Source: Elymus sibiricus (taxonomy: Eukaryota; Streptophyta; Magnoliopsida; Poales; Poaceae). From it: a stretch of DNA of 64,000 nucleotides. Both the position numbers and the translations under genes were made by a program. Where the stretch lies: NCBI GenBank assembly GCA_039707655.1, contig CM077665.1:294008205-294072204 (forward strand), given 5' to 3'. A model generated the notes under the pieces. The model was not told where the DNA came from, did not search any database, and worked only from the letters and a program-made list of their open reading frames with translations. This document shows, piece by piece, positions 32,157 through 44,685 of the stretch (positions are counted from its first letter, which is position 1; each line of letters opens with the position of its first letter).

Positions 32157-33589
32157 TAAATGATAAAAACAGAATTTTTGATGTGGAATGCTGCCTACCA
32201 TGTTCATCTCATATTCTTTTCTTTTGTATAGCATGGACATTTGGACTTGTAGATGATTCAAAGCAATAGTCTAGTTTTAACATATTGACTTCAATTCTCA
32301 AGCATGCCAACAAGCAACCATGTCTTTCAAAATATCAACACTAAAGAAAGTTATCCCTAGCCCATCATGCTCAATCATTGATCCATTCGTGAAACACACT
32401 CAAATATTAGCTATGCCCAATGCTCAAATACGATCATAGTGCCTCCTCGTTGGTGCTTTATAAGAGAAGATGGAGACTCAAAGTAATAATAAAAATTGCA
32501 TAAAGTAAATAGATAGGCCCTTCGCAGAGGGGAGTAGGGATTTGTAGAGGTGCCAGAGCTCAAGGTTTAAATGGAGAGAGAAAAATATTTTGGGTGGCAT
32601 GCCTTTCCTGTCAACGAAAACGACAAAGTAGCTCATAATACTTTCCATGCTAGATATATCATAGGCGGTTCCCAAACAAAAAATAAAGTTTATTCCTTTT
32701 TCACCAAACTTTCACATTCCATGGCGGGCCGTATCCACGGTTGCCTTCCATACCAACACTTTCCAAGGAAAGACTCAAATGATACAAGATGCTCCAAGCA
32801 AAACTCATGATATGTGACGAATAAAAATATAGCTCCAAGTAAAATAACAATGGTCGTTGGAAGAAAGAGGGGATGTCACTCGGGGGCATCCCCAAGCTTA
32901 GTTGCTTGTTTCTCTTTGGATATATCTTGCGGGTGCTGTAGCATCCCCAAGCTTGGGATCTTTTCACTCCTTATTCCTTCATCCATCGTGATCTCACCCA
33001 AAACTTGAAAACTTCAATCACACAAAACTCAACAAAATCTTCGTGAGATCCGTTAGTATAATAAAGCAAATCACTACTTTAGGTGCTGTTGCAAACCCAT
33101 TCATATTTTATTATTGCATTATACTTACTGTATTTTAACTTTACCATGGCTCATACCCTTCAATATAACCCATAGATTCATCAAAACAAGCACACAATGC
33201 AACGAAAACAGAATCTGTCTTAAACAGAACAGTCTGTAGTAATCTGTACTCTAACCATACTTCTGTAACTCTAACAATTCTGAACAATTAGGAAAACGTA
33301 AAGAATTTGTATAGTAACACTGTGTTAAAATTTCAGCTCAAGATCACGTTCCAGTAAAAAATGAAAATTTGAACACTGGAGGCAAAGTTTCTATTTCAGA
33401 TTCAACATTGTTTCTACTCATCTTATGAATCATCCTAAAGGCTCTACTTGGCACAAACACTAAATAAAACATAAAAACACAATCATAACAGAGGCATAAT
33501 TGTGTCAACACTCAAGAACAGAAAGAAAAGGATGAACATAAATTTATTCATTGGGTTGCCTCCCAACAAGCGCTTTTATTTAAAGCCTT
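32157..33589 (-). other. Tail of copy 1, with a 1-kb deletion
   Basis: Matches the tail of copy 2 up to about 32770, then jumps to the equivalent of 23462. About 1010 bp are missing, including the whole stem-loop array. The junction has only two bases of overlap (AA). CCCTCTGCGAAGGGCCTATC (minus) is kept at 32512-32531 and the post-ORF hairpin at 33551-33566. Confidence 0.8.
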
Positions 33590-34015
33590 TTAGCTAGGCA
33601 TGATGATTTCAATGAGGCTCATATAAAAAGTAGTAACTGAAATATGCAAGAGAGCATCATGAATCTCATGACAAGCACATTTAAGTCTAACCCACTTCCT
33701 ATGCATAGGTATTTTGTGAGCAAACAATTTATGGGAACAAGAATCAACTAGCATAGGAAAGCAAAAAAGCATAACTTCAAAACTTTGAACACATAGAGAG
33801 GAAACTTGATATTATTGCAATTCCTACAAGCATATGTTCCTCCCTCATAATAATTACGTGTAGGATCATAATCAAATTCAAATATATAGCTATCATAAAC
33901 AATACTCTCTTTATGATCAACATGCATAAAGTTTTTATCATCTTCCAAAATAGTGGGATTATCATCAACTAAAGTTATGACCTCTCCAAACCCACTTTTA
34001 TCAAAAAGTTCATAA
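33590..34015 (-). pseudogene. Unknown ORF of tandem element, copy 1, 3' half
   Basis: Continues the ORF begun at 45141, after the copia insertion. It contains NYYEGGTYACRNC and, after a one-base slip near 33768, HKLFAHKIPMHRKWVRL, and it ends near 33590. The Trp codon lost in copy 2 is intact here. Confidence 0.75.
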
Positions 34016-34020
34016 GATTG

Positions 34021-35689
34021 TGAGGGATCACTAGAAGAGTGTCTAGAGGGGGGGTAAATAGACTACTAGCAGGAATTTAAAACTTAACCTTTTCCCAAGT
34101 TAATTGGTTAGTAGATTTTAACAATTATAGCAAGTCTAGCATACCCTACACATGCATGTTAACAAGTATGGCAGCGGAAAGTAAAGACATTGCACATGAA
34201 GTAGAGAGTTGAGATAGGAAGATCAAACGCATGAGGGACACGAAGATTTTTCCCATGGTTCCGATAGGTGGTGCTATTGTACATCCACGTTTATGGAGTC
34301 TTCAACCCACGGAGGGTAACGGTCGCGAGAGTCCACGGAGGGCTCCACCCATAAGGGTCCACAAAGTAGAAACCTTGACTATTCCATAACGGCTTCCGTC
34401 CACGAAGGACTAGCCTCACTATGGGTAGATTTCACGAAGTAGGCAATCTCCTTGCCCTTACAAACTTCTTGGTTCAACTCCACAACACGAAGTAGGAGGC
34501 TCCCAAGCGACACCTAACCAATCTAGGAGGCACCACCCTCCAAAAGGTAATAGGCTCGGCAATGTCGATAAACTCCTTGCTCTTGTGCTTCAAGATGATA
34601 GACTCCTCAACACACAATCACTCTCTCACACATTTGGCTATTGTGGAAGAGATTGATTTGGTGGAAAGCAACTTGGGGAGGCTAGAGATCAAGATTCATA
34701 TGGATGGAGTGGAATGGCTTGATCTCAACACAAGGGTAGGTGGCTCTCTCTCAGAAAATTGGATGGGGCAAGTATGGAATAGTTCTGAGTGCTTCTCTTT
34801 CGAGTGGGTGGTGGTGAAGGGGTATATATAAGCATCCCCAAAAATCCAACTGTTACACCTAAAGTGACCAACTCGGTGACACCGATGTTTTAATCTCGGT
34901 GGTACCGAAGTGACCAAAAGGCAGTAACTTTTGAATCTCGATGAGACCGATATATAACTCTCGGTGGTACCGATCAGGTGACCAACGGTCAGATTGCGCA
35001 AACTCGATGACGCCGATTCTCACATCTCGATGGTACCGATTCTTGACCATGGCTTACCAGAGAGTTGGTCCAGAAACTCGGTGGCGCCGATCCACAATTC
35101 TCGGTGGTACCGATTCTTGTGAATGGCTATCTAGAGAGTTGGTCCAGAAACTCGGTGAGACCGACTGGCAAATCTCGGTGGTACCGAAGACTGAAAATGG
35201 CTAAACAGAGAGTTGGCAACCTAAACTCGGTGGCACCGATGCAGAATCGGTTGCACCGACTGGCTAGGGTTCGGCATGGGTCTGTCTGAGTTTGGGAATC
35301 GGTGGCACCGAGTGGGAAGTGTTGGTTGCACCGATTTTGGATATATGGCTTTGGACAGACTTTTGTGGAAGAGCTTGTGGGTGTATTGGGTGACTATCAG
35401 TTGTGCACGTATGAGCATTTTGTTCACCAACAGTACCTTACCCCCTTTTAATAGTATTGGCTTTCCTATGGACTCAAAGTGATTTCTCACAAAGTAAAAT
35501 CTAGAGTCCTCTTTCTTGAAGCTTTGCCAATCCATTTCCTTTCAACTTGGGGTATTTCCACAATCCTTTTGCGAACCCATCTCTCTATGGACTTTCACCT
35601 GAAATACACTAGGTAGAGATATTAGTTCAAGAGACAATGTATGTTGTCATGAATTATCAAAACCACCAAGGGAGCATGTTGTGCTTTCA
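34021..35689 (-). repeat. Copia 3' LTR
   Basis: 1669 bp, on the minus strand TGAAAGCACAAC ... TGATCCCTCA. A TATA-like TATATATA lies at about 34822-34829. It carries the palindrome array at 34870-35336. Confidence 0.88.
34870..35336 (-). repeat. Array of TCGGTGGTACCGA-type palindromes
   Basis: About 14 copies of a 13-nt motif TCGGT-NNN-ACCGA with variants in the middle (GGT, GAC, GAG, GGC) in about 470 bp. They lie in the LTR upstream of the TATA-like motif in the element's own direction. The 5' LTR has the same array (about 43862-44330). A further copy sits at about 36778 in the internal region. Confidence 0.8.
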
Positions 35690-37663
35690 ATCTCCTCCTT
35701 TTTGGTAATTGATGACAACATACAATCAAAGCTTCAAATAAAGATATGCATGGATATAATGAAGACTTTGAGAGACACATGACTTAGACTTGCTCCCCCT
35801 AAATGTGTGCAATCCCTTTAAAGGATAATTGCTTTGGAATGCATGGACACACACATAGCAGTAGGGATAGAATGAGTCATGTGTATCTTGGCTATATGCA
35901 TCAAATATATAAGAATGAGGTGTATCCTTGTTCAAGACTTCACCCTTGCAAACAATATGTGCAAGAAGCAAGAGATCATCTTGATCAAGGATATGATGCA
36001 TATACTTACCTTGAGTTCTTGAGCATTCTTGTAGTAGAAACACACTTGAGAAAACAATGTTAGGAAACACAAGAGTATTCTACCAATCAAAAAGCAATAG
36101 AGCTCAATAGTACCAAGATATGGAGAACATATGGAAGATATTATTCCTTAAGATTGATATGTCTCCAAGATCATTTAGAACTTTCTCCCCTTAGTTATGA
36201 AAATAGTAGATCATCCTCTCCCCCTGAATCTTAGCATGTAGATATTGGGATTGGATAGGGTGAGAAAAGTCTAACATGAGTAGTCAAATGAAATAAACAC
36301 ATCTTTCTCCCCCTACTTTGGTATTCTCAACTTGTCTATATGAGTATAAACATTGCATATTCTCCTCTCCCCCTTGATTATATCTCCCCCATTGCACAAG
36401 CATGTATCTCCCCCTTTAGCATTGAAGCTTTGGTATTTCTCCCCCTTTGGCATTAATTTCCAAAAAGGTCATACACATGGTCAGATACAGGGATCATTGA
36501 TTAAGAAGGGATCCTTGAGAACAAGGGTCATAGATCGTAGGGTTCATAGAAATGGAAATTGAGGGAATCATTGAAAATAATTTCCCTTTGTTTAAACTGA
36601 GATCTTGTAAGACTTCTCCTCCTTTGAGTTAAAATGTCTCCCCCTAAAGATTTTTTTAAAGAAGGGATCATTGAAGAATTGAAAATATCGCAATAGGATC
36701 TCTAAGGAAACAAAGATTCACTAATATGAATACATACTGGAGAAGATATCCAATCGGTAGCTCCGAGACAAACAAGTCGGTGGTACCGAGATGTTGTTTT
36801 GCAGCTCATCTGCTAATTTGGTAGAGCTGAGTTGTTTGTATCGGCGGCTCCGAGGCTAAAACAGAAACTTGGCAATGTTTGAGAAACTTGCAAATTAACT
36901 TGTAACAAGGTGTCAAAAGAAATTTTCAAGGAAAATGCAAAAGACTTTACAAAGAGATATCAACTAGAGAAGATTTGAGTGGTTCCAAGAAATCTTGCAA
37001 AATAGAGAATGAACCAACCAAGATTCTTAACTAGATGATGGGCGGTGACTAGGTCACCTATATTAGAGTATATTGACTTAGGAGCCAAGCAAGAATACTT
37101 GATCATAGGTCATACTCATCGTTAAGCTCAAAATGGGGTTACCATTTTTCGATTAAGCATTTTAATGTCTTCATATCACTTGAGTTGCTTTAGCTCATGA
37201 CTTGGAGTAAAGCCTTTTCAAGGATATGACTACATACCTTTGAGTGATGTTGATGACGTGGCTTATAGGTGAACTTGTTGAGGATGCTCGAGGTTGATGA
37301 AGATCATCTTGAGTTTGGAGCAATCCTTGTTTGTTTAAGTACACTTGTCACCTACATAGGTTAGTCAAGAAAGGAAGAACATGATATGACACGATACCAA
37401 TTGTGAAGTACTAATATGTGTCAAGGATATGTTTTGGTTGTCTTCTTCCTTCCATCAACAAAGGAGCTTGTGGATACTTGGTCATGACAAGATTGCTTAT
37501 GATTGGAGTTGATGGCAATCTTGTGGAATGAAGTTCTTCCAAGTACTTACAAAAGGTTAGATGCAATACAAGGGAGCATAGAATTCCATGGTATAAGATA
37601 ACATGTCAAGAGTATCATGGAAGTATCAAGTAAGCTCAAGCCCTTGCATGCACCCGAGTGAGT
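35690..37663 (-). other. Copia 3' non-coding region
   Basis: About 2 kb without a credible gene. The minus-strand purine tract AAAAAGGAGGAGATT (35690-35704) touches the 3' LTR. C-rich CTCCCCC runs (about 36180-36440) read as GGGGGAG on the element strand. SIRE elements often have an envelope-like ORF here; none is visible. Confidence 0.6.
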
Positions 37664-38220
37664 CTAGCTCAAGTTTGAAGCATCAATGATGTTCAACTCA
37701 CTCCTCAAGTGACAAAACGTTTTCTCATCAAGTGGCTTAGTAAAGATATCGGCCAATTGCTTGCTAGTGCGAACATGCTTAAGATCAATATCTCCTTTGG
37801 CAACATGATCACGAATGAAATGATGTCTAACTTGAATATGTTTAGTTCGAGAATGTTGCACAGGATTATGACCAATTTTAATAGCACTTTCATTGTCACA
37901 GAGTAATGGAACATTTTTAACATGAATTCCATAATCCTTAAGCATTTGTGTCATCCATAGTAATTGTGCGCAACATGATCCGGTAGCAATATACTCAGCT
38001 TCGGCAGTAGATAGAGATACCGAGTTTTGTTTCTTGGGGACCAAGACACAAGAGATCTACCCAAAAATTGACAAGTACCCGAGGTGGATTTTCTATCAAC
38101 CTTGTCACCGGCATAGTCCGAATCGGAATAGCCAACAAGGTTAAAGGAAGATCCCTTGGGATACCAAATGCCAAAGTTTGGTGTTTGTATCAAATATCTC
38201 ACAATACTTTTCATGGCCAA
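37664..38220 (-). pseudogene. Copia RNase H
   Basis: Two frames joined by a one-base slip near 38040: KSTSGTCQFLGRSLVSW upstream, then STAEAEYIA, DNESAIKI and an RHHFIRD segment. These are the hallmark motifs of copia RNase H. It ends at 37664. A TAG at about 38230 separates it from the RT frame. Confidence 0.88.
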
Positions 38221-39846
38221 AAGATGGCACTATTTAGGTGCAGCTTGATATCTAGCACACATGCAAACACTAATCATAATATCGGGACGGGAGGCACGTA
38301 GATATAGCAATGAACCAATCATAGATCGATAAACTTTTTGATCAACCGGTTCATCCTCCTTGGTAAGATCAACATGTCCACTAGTAGGCATAGGAGTTTT
38401 CATACCTTTGCACTCTTGCATGTTGAACTTCTTGATCAAGTCCTTGGTATACTTAGTTTGAGAGATGAAAGGTCCCTCTCTAGTTTGCTTGATTTGCAAA
38501 CTGAGAAAGAATTTCAGCTCACACATCATGGACATCTCATACTTCTCGGACATCAACCTTCCAAATCTTTCACTAAATTGTGGGTTAGTAGATCCAAAGA
38601 TAATATCATCCACATAGATTTGGCACACAAATAATTCACCATTAACTCTCTTAGTGAATAAGGTTGCGTCAATTTTACCAATTTCGAAACCTTTTTCAAT
38701 GAGAAACTTCGTTAAGCATTTGTACCAAGCACGTGGGGCTTGTTTAAGACCATAAAGTGCTTTACGAAGCTTGTAAACATGATTAGGTTTCTTGGGATTC
38801 ACAAAACCAGGTGGTTGCTTAACATAGACTTCTTCTTCAATCTCACCATTTAAAAAGGCACTTTTAATGTCCATTTGATAAAGCGTGATATCATGGTGAT
38901 TAGCATAAGCAAGAAGAATGCGAATAGCTTCAAGTCTAGCGACGGGGGCATAGGTCTCACCGTAGTCCATACCTTCGACTTGCGTATATCCTTGGGCTAC
39001 GAGACGTGCCTTGTTGCGTACAACTTGACCGTCTTCGTCTTGCTTGTTCCGAAACACTCATTTGGTTCCGATGATGGTGTGCTCGTCCTCGGGCTTCTCC
39101 ACTAGTGTCTACACTTCGTTCCTCTCGAAGTTGTGAAGCTCTTCATGCATTGCGTTCACCCAATCTGGGTCTTCAAGAGCTTGTTCTACCTTCAAGGGTT
39201 CAATGCTAGAGATGAAAGAATAATGCTCACAAAAGTTAGCTAAGCGAGTTTTAGAGCGAGTGATTCTCCCGGTTTGTATGTCACCAAATATTTGGTTTAA
39301 AGGATGGTTCTTGGTCACTCTTGCTCGAACTCGGGGTAGCTTAGGCTTGTTGGATGGTGGAGCTTCATCACCATCATCATCTTCATCTTCATTGTTGTTG
39401 AAGGTGTCGTTCCCTTGAGGTGGTGGTGAAGGAGGTTGTGGTGGATCTTCATGATGTACTTCCTCCTCTTCATCGTCTTGTCGTGTACCGCTTGTGGATG
39501 CCTCCATGTCGTTTTGGGGTTCACCTTGACGTGAAGTAGGGGCTTCCACTTGAATTGACGACGTACTTTCCTTCACCTCCATGGGACGAATCTTGCCGAT
39601 GGACAAGTCTTGGATAGCTTCCGAAGGGTCCTTATCACCTACATCATTTGGCAATTGTTCGACTTGCAAACCATTAGATTCATCAAACTTCACATCTACC
39701 GTCTCTTCAACTTTTCGAGTGAAGTTGTTGTAGACACGGTAAGTGTGAGAGTTTGATCCGTAACCAAGCAGGAATCCTTCATGAGATTTAGGAGCAAATT
39801 TAGTACGACGATGCTTATCAAGAATGTAGCACTTTGAGCCGAATAC
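38221..39846 (-). pseudogene. Copia reverse transcriptase and linker
   Basis: Starts after a TGA at 39847-39849 (YF-stop-VFGSKC, probably an Arg CGA before). An acidic, Pro-rich linker (39693-39300) precedes RT. A TAG at about 39109 and a TGA at about 39037 replace tryptophans in otherwise conserved stretches (NEV-W-TLVEKP and GTK-W-VFRNK by comparison with the family). The RT core has [20 protein letters not shown] and [20 protein letters not shown]. It ends at a TAG near 38230. This would be a polymerase if the four stops were absent; as it stands it is inactive. Confidence 0.9.
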
Positions 39847-41604
39847 TCAAAAGTATCCAACTTGGGGTTTGTTACCGGTGAGTAGCTCGTATGCCGTTTT
39901 ACCGAGAAGCTTGTGCAAGTAAAGTCGGTTTGTGGCATGACATGCGGTTTCCACGGCTTCTGCCCAAAAGTGTCGTGGCGTCTTGTATTCGTCAAGCATC
40001 GTTCTTGCCATCTCAATGAGCGTCCGGTTCTTCCTCTCAACGACTCCATTTTGTTGAGGTGTGTACGTAGCCGAGAACACATGTGAAACACCTTCTTCGT
40101 CAAGAAAGGTATCCACATGGGTGTTCTTGAACTCCGATCCGTTATCGCTCCGAACCTTCTTGATCTTCACTTCAAACTGATTTTGCGCTTTGCGAGCGAA
40201 GTTCTTGAAGATCTTTTGTACCTGCGACTTATCATCAAGAAAGAATACCCACGTAAATCTGGAAAAATCATCAACTATGACTAGACCATAGGAATTTCCA
40301 CCGAGACTCTTGTAAGCATTGGGACCAAAAAGATCCATGTGAAGTAACTCGAGTGGTCTCCTAGTAGTCATGATATTCTTAACGGGATGACTTCCACCTA
40401 CTTGATTTCCGGCTTTACAAGCACTACAAAGTCTATCTTTGTCAAAGATAACATCTTTAACACCAAGTATATGATCACCTTTGATAAGTTTGTCTAGATT
40501 ACGCATGCCAACATGTCCTAGTCTTCTATGCCAAATCCAACCTTTAGAATATTTTGCAATATGACACGTACGAGGTTTGGATCTCTTAGTGAAATCGACA
40601 ATGTATAGATCACCTCTACGGAACCCGATAAAGACCATTTTATGATTATCTTGACGAAACACTTGGCAATCAACTTTCGTGAATAGCACATTAAAGCCAA
40701 AGTCGGCAAGTCTAGATATTGAAAGAAGATTGTAGCCAAGGGATTCAACAAGCATAACATTTTGAATAGAGCTATCATGGGATATGGCCACCTTACCAAG
40801 ACCAAGTACCTTACCCTTGGAGTTGTCTCCAAACGTTACGTACCTTCGTGGTCCATGGTTTGGTGTGATCTCTTCAAACATTTCTCTATTTCCGGTCATA
40901 TGATCGGTACATCCGCTATCGAGAATCCACTCTTTTCCTCCAGACATGTAATCCTTGAAGTTTGCCATGAGACTTAGATTCTTCATGATCTTCTCATACT
41001 CGATGTCGAACAGCTCATCTTCCTCATAGTAGCCATGTTCCTCATTGTCATCATCAAGTGGGAAATCCTTGTCACAAGGAACAAGAGATTCGTTAGTGTT
41101 GTGATCATGACAATGTTCAAGTTTATGAATACGAAGGGCCTCTATAATGATGTTGTTGATAGTTATGACATCTCCTTTAGCACGCATGAGATCCCTAAGC
41201 TCAAATATATAGTCATCAAACTTGGGATCACTAGGCGTCATTTTGTTAAAGGCAATAGTTTTATGAAGAATTTCATCAAGATTTTTCAATGAATAACTTG
41301 GATATCGTTTCTCCAAGTCATTCCACAAAGTATAAGCACATTCAAAATTCTTCATTTGATTAAGCACATTTCTAGGCAATCCTCTAACGTTGAGATTAAC
41401 AGTTCTAAGATTGCATAGCATATCAACTTCCTTTTCGTGTGTGGGATGTAAAGGATCAACGGGAGGTACATAGGGGTTCTTAACAAACTTGCTTAATTGA
41501 AATTCATTAAATAGCTCAAGCATCAAAGTTTTCCATTGACTATAGTACTCCCCATTAAGAATAGGCACTCTACAACTCAAACTCCCTATACTAGACACAT
41601 CCAT
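39847..41604 (-). pseudogene. Copia gag-protease-integrase segment
   Basis: An open 585-codon frame from ATG 41604. Gag N-terminal part about residues 1-170 (the YYSQWKTLM and LWNDLEKRYPSY regions). Then the sequence passes quickly to an acidic stretch and the protease motif ILDSGCTDHM (about residue 228). The integrase zinc region is HRRLGHVG ... CSAC, and the core is LLHMDLFGP, VRSDNGSEF and NGVVERKNRTL. The gag zinc knuckle is missing and gag is far shorter than usual in SIRE elements, so an in-frame internal deletion is likely. The ATG lies only about 16 bp from LTR sequence; the primer site and leader are gone. Confidence 0.9.
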
Positions 41605-41619
41605 CTTCCTCCACGGTGA

Positions 41620-44600
41620 TTAACAAGTATGGCAGCGGAAAGTAAAGACATTGCACATGAAGTAGAGAGTTGAGATAGGAAGATCAAACGCATGAGGGAC
41701 ACGAAGATTTTTCCCATGGTTCCGATAGGTGGTGCTATTGTACATCCACGTTTATGGAGTCTTCAACCCACGGAGGGTAACGGTCGCGAGAGTCCACGGA
41801 GGGCTCCACCCATAAGGGTCCACAAAGTAGAAACCTTGACTATTCCATAACGGCTTCCGTCCACGAAGGACTAGCCTCACTATGGGTAGATTTCACGAAG
41901 TAGGCAATCTCCTTGCCCTTACAAACTTCTTGGTTCAACTCCACAACACGAAGTAGGAGGCTCCCAAGCGACACCTAACCAATCTAGGAGGCACCACCCT
42001 CCAAAAGGTAATAGGCTCGGCAATGTCGATAAACTCCTTGCTCTTATGCTTCAAGATGATAGACTCCTCAACACACAATCACTCTCTCACACATTTGGCT
42101 ATGGTGGAAGCGATTGATTTGGTGGAAAGCAACTTGGGGAGGCTAGAGATCAAGATTCATATGGATGGAGTGGAATGGCTTGATCTCAACACAAGGGTGA
42201 TAACCCACAAGTATAGGGGATCAGTTGTAGCCTCTTTCGATAAGTAAGAGTGTCGAACCCAACGAGGAGCTAAAGGTAGAACAAATATTCCCTCAAGTTC
42301 TATCGACCACTGATACAACTCTACGCACGCTTAACGTTCGCTTTACCTAGAACAAGTATGAAACTAGAAGTACTTTGTAGGTGTGATAGGATAGGTTTGC
42401 AAGATAATAAAGAACACGTAAATAAAATCTGGGGGCTGTTTAGATGAAGAATCCACTAAGTTAGTCTTAGTAGAGAGCTTTTTGTCACAAGAAAGTTATT
42501 TGTCCCTAGGCAATCGATAAGTAGACCGGTAATCATTATTGCAATTTTATATGAGGAAGAGGTATAAGCTAACATACTTTCTCTACTTGGATCATATGCA
42601 CTTATGATTGGAACTCTAGCAAGCATCCGCAACTAATAAAGATCATTAAGGTAAAACCCAACCATAGCATTATAAGGTATCAAGTCCTCTTTACTCCCAT
42701 ACGTAAACAACCTACTTACTCGGGTCTGTGCTTCCGTCACTCACGCCACCCACCATAAGCGAATCATAAACATATTGCAAACCCTACAGCGGGGATCCCT
42801 CACGCTTGCGCGACACGGAGAGCACCATAGGACAGCACCAATAATAAAACATGCAACTCAAACCAATCATGATCATCAATCAACCCATAGGACAAAACGG
42901 ATCTACTCAAACATCATACGATAGCCATACATCATTGGGAAATAATATATAGCATTGAGCACCATGTTTAAGTAGAGATTACAGCGGGGATAAGAGGTGT
43001 TACACCGCTGCATAGAGGGGGAGAGAGTTGGTGATGACGGCGGCGAAGTTGTTGGTGTAGATCGCCGTCACGATGATGGCCCCAGCGGCGTTCCGGCGCC
43101 ATCGGGAGAGAGGGCGAGAGAGCCCCCCTCCTTCTTCTTCTTCCTTGACCACCCCCCTAGATGGGAGGAGGGTTTCCCCTCTGGTCCTTGACCTCCATGG
43201 CGGCGGAGGGGGGAGCCCCTCCGAGATTGGATCTCTCTCTCTGTTTCCTTCTGTTTCTCCTTTCAGATTCTGGCCTTTCACCGTTTCTTATATTCCTGGA
43301 GATCCGTAACTCCGATTGGGCTGAAATTTTAACACGATTTTTATCCGGATATTAGCTTTCTTGCGGCGAAAGAAGGGCCCCAACTGCCTTACGGGGTGAC
43401 CACAAGCCACCCTGGCGCGCCCTACCCCCCAGGGCACGCCCCTATGGCTTGTGGGCCCCTCGGGCACCGCCTTCTGTTGATTCCACTTCCAAAAATTCAC
43501 ATATATTCCAAAAAAATCTCCATAAGTTTTTATCCCATTTGGACTTCGTTTGATATGGATTTTCTGCGAAACAAAAAACATGCAACAAACAGGAACTGGC
43601 ACTGGGCACTGGATCAATATGTTAGTCCCAAAAATAGTATAAAAAGTTGCCAAAAGTATATGAAAGTTGTAGAATATTGGCATGAAACAATCAAAAATTA
43701 TAGATACGACGAAGACGTATCAAAGGGTAGGTGGCTCTCTCTCAGAAAATTGGATGGGGCAAGTATGGAATAGTTCTGAGTGCTTCTCTTTCGAGTGGGT
43801 GGTGGTGAAGGGGTATATATAGGCATCCCCAAAAATCCAACTGTTACACCTAAAGTGACCAACTCGGTGACACCGATGTGTTAATCTCGGTGGTACCGAA
43901 GTGACCAAAAGGCAGTAACTTTTGAATCTCGGTGAGACCGATACATAACTCTCGGTGGTACCGATCAGGTGACCAACGGTCAGATTGCGCAAACTCGGTG
44001 ACGCCGATTCTCACATCTCGGTGGTACCGATTCTTGACCAAGGCTTACCAGAGAGTTGGTCCAGAAACTCGGTGGTGCCGATCCACAATTCTCGGTGGTA
44101 CCGATTCTTGTGAATGGCTATCCAGAGAGTTGGTCCAGAAACTCGGTGAGACCGACTGGAAAATCTCGGTGGTACCGAAGACTGAAAATGGCTAAACAGA
44201 GAGTTGGCAACCTAAACTCGGTGGCACCGATGCAGAATCGGTTGCACCAACTAGCTAGGGTTTGGCATGGGTCTGTCTGAGTTTGGGAATCGGTGGCACC
44301 GAGTGGGAAGTGTTGGTTGCACCGATTTTGGATATATGACTTTGGACAGACTTTTGTGGAAGAGCTTGTGGGTGTATTTTGTGACTATCACTTGTGCACG
44401 TATGAGCATTTTGTTCACCAATAGTACCTTACCCCCTTTTAATAGTATTGGCTTTCCTATGGACTCAAAGTGATTTCTCACAAAGTAAAATGTAGAGTCC
44501 TCTTGCTTGAAGCTTTGCCAATCCATTTCCTTGCAACTTGGGGTATTTCCACAATCCTTTTGCCAACCCATCTCTCTATGGACTTTCACCTGAAATACAC

Positions 44601-44680
44601 TAGGTAGAGATATTAGTCCAAGAGACAATGTATGTTGTCATGAATTATCAAAACCACCAAGGGAGCATATTGTGCTTTCA
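41620..44680 (-). repeat. Copia 5' LTR, truncated and interrupted
   Basis: Without the nested solo LTR it is 1531 bp and matches 34159-35689 of the 3' LTR, so it lacks the LTR's last 138 bp. The deletion joint with the gag leader is at TTAACAAG (41620-41627, equal to 34159-34166). The palindrome array is at about 43862-44330. Confidence 0.9.
42198..43722 (-). repeat. Solo LTR of the E1 family
   Basis: 1525 bp, on the minus strand TGATACGTCTTCGTCGTATC to GGGTTATCA, flanked by AAGGG (42193-42197 and 43723-43727). It closely matches E1 LTRs and keeps the segment deleted in the E1 3' LTR. The GC-rich hairpin is at 43400-43453. Confidence 0.93.
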
Positions 44681-44685
44681 GATTG

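Larger units (their letters stand above)
34021..44680 (-). mobile_element. SIRE-type copia retrotransposon (Maximus-like)
   Basis: 10660 bp including a nested solo LTR, flanked by GATTG (34016-34020 and 44681-44685). Minus-strand order: 5' LTR (44680-41620, lacking its last 138 bp), gag-protease-integrase-RT-RNase H (41604-37664), 2 kb non-coding, polypurine tract, 3' LTR (35689-34021). The order integrase before RT defines Ty1/copia, and the sequence style suggests the SIRE lineage. The primer site is deleted and the polymerase has several stops, so this copy is dead. Confidence 0.9.

Noticed and set aside
37664..41604. A functional host polyprotein gene
   Set aside because: Domain order and LTRs show copia pol; stops and slips show it is dead.
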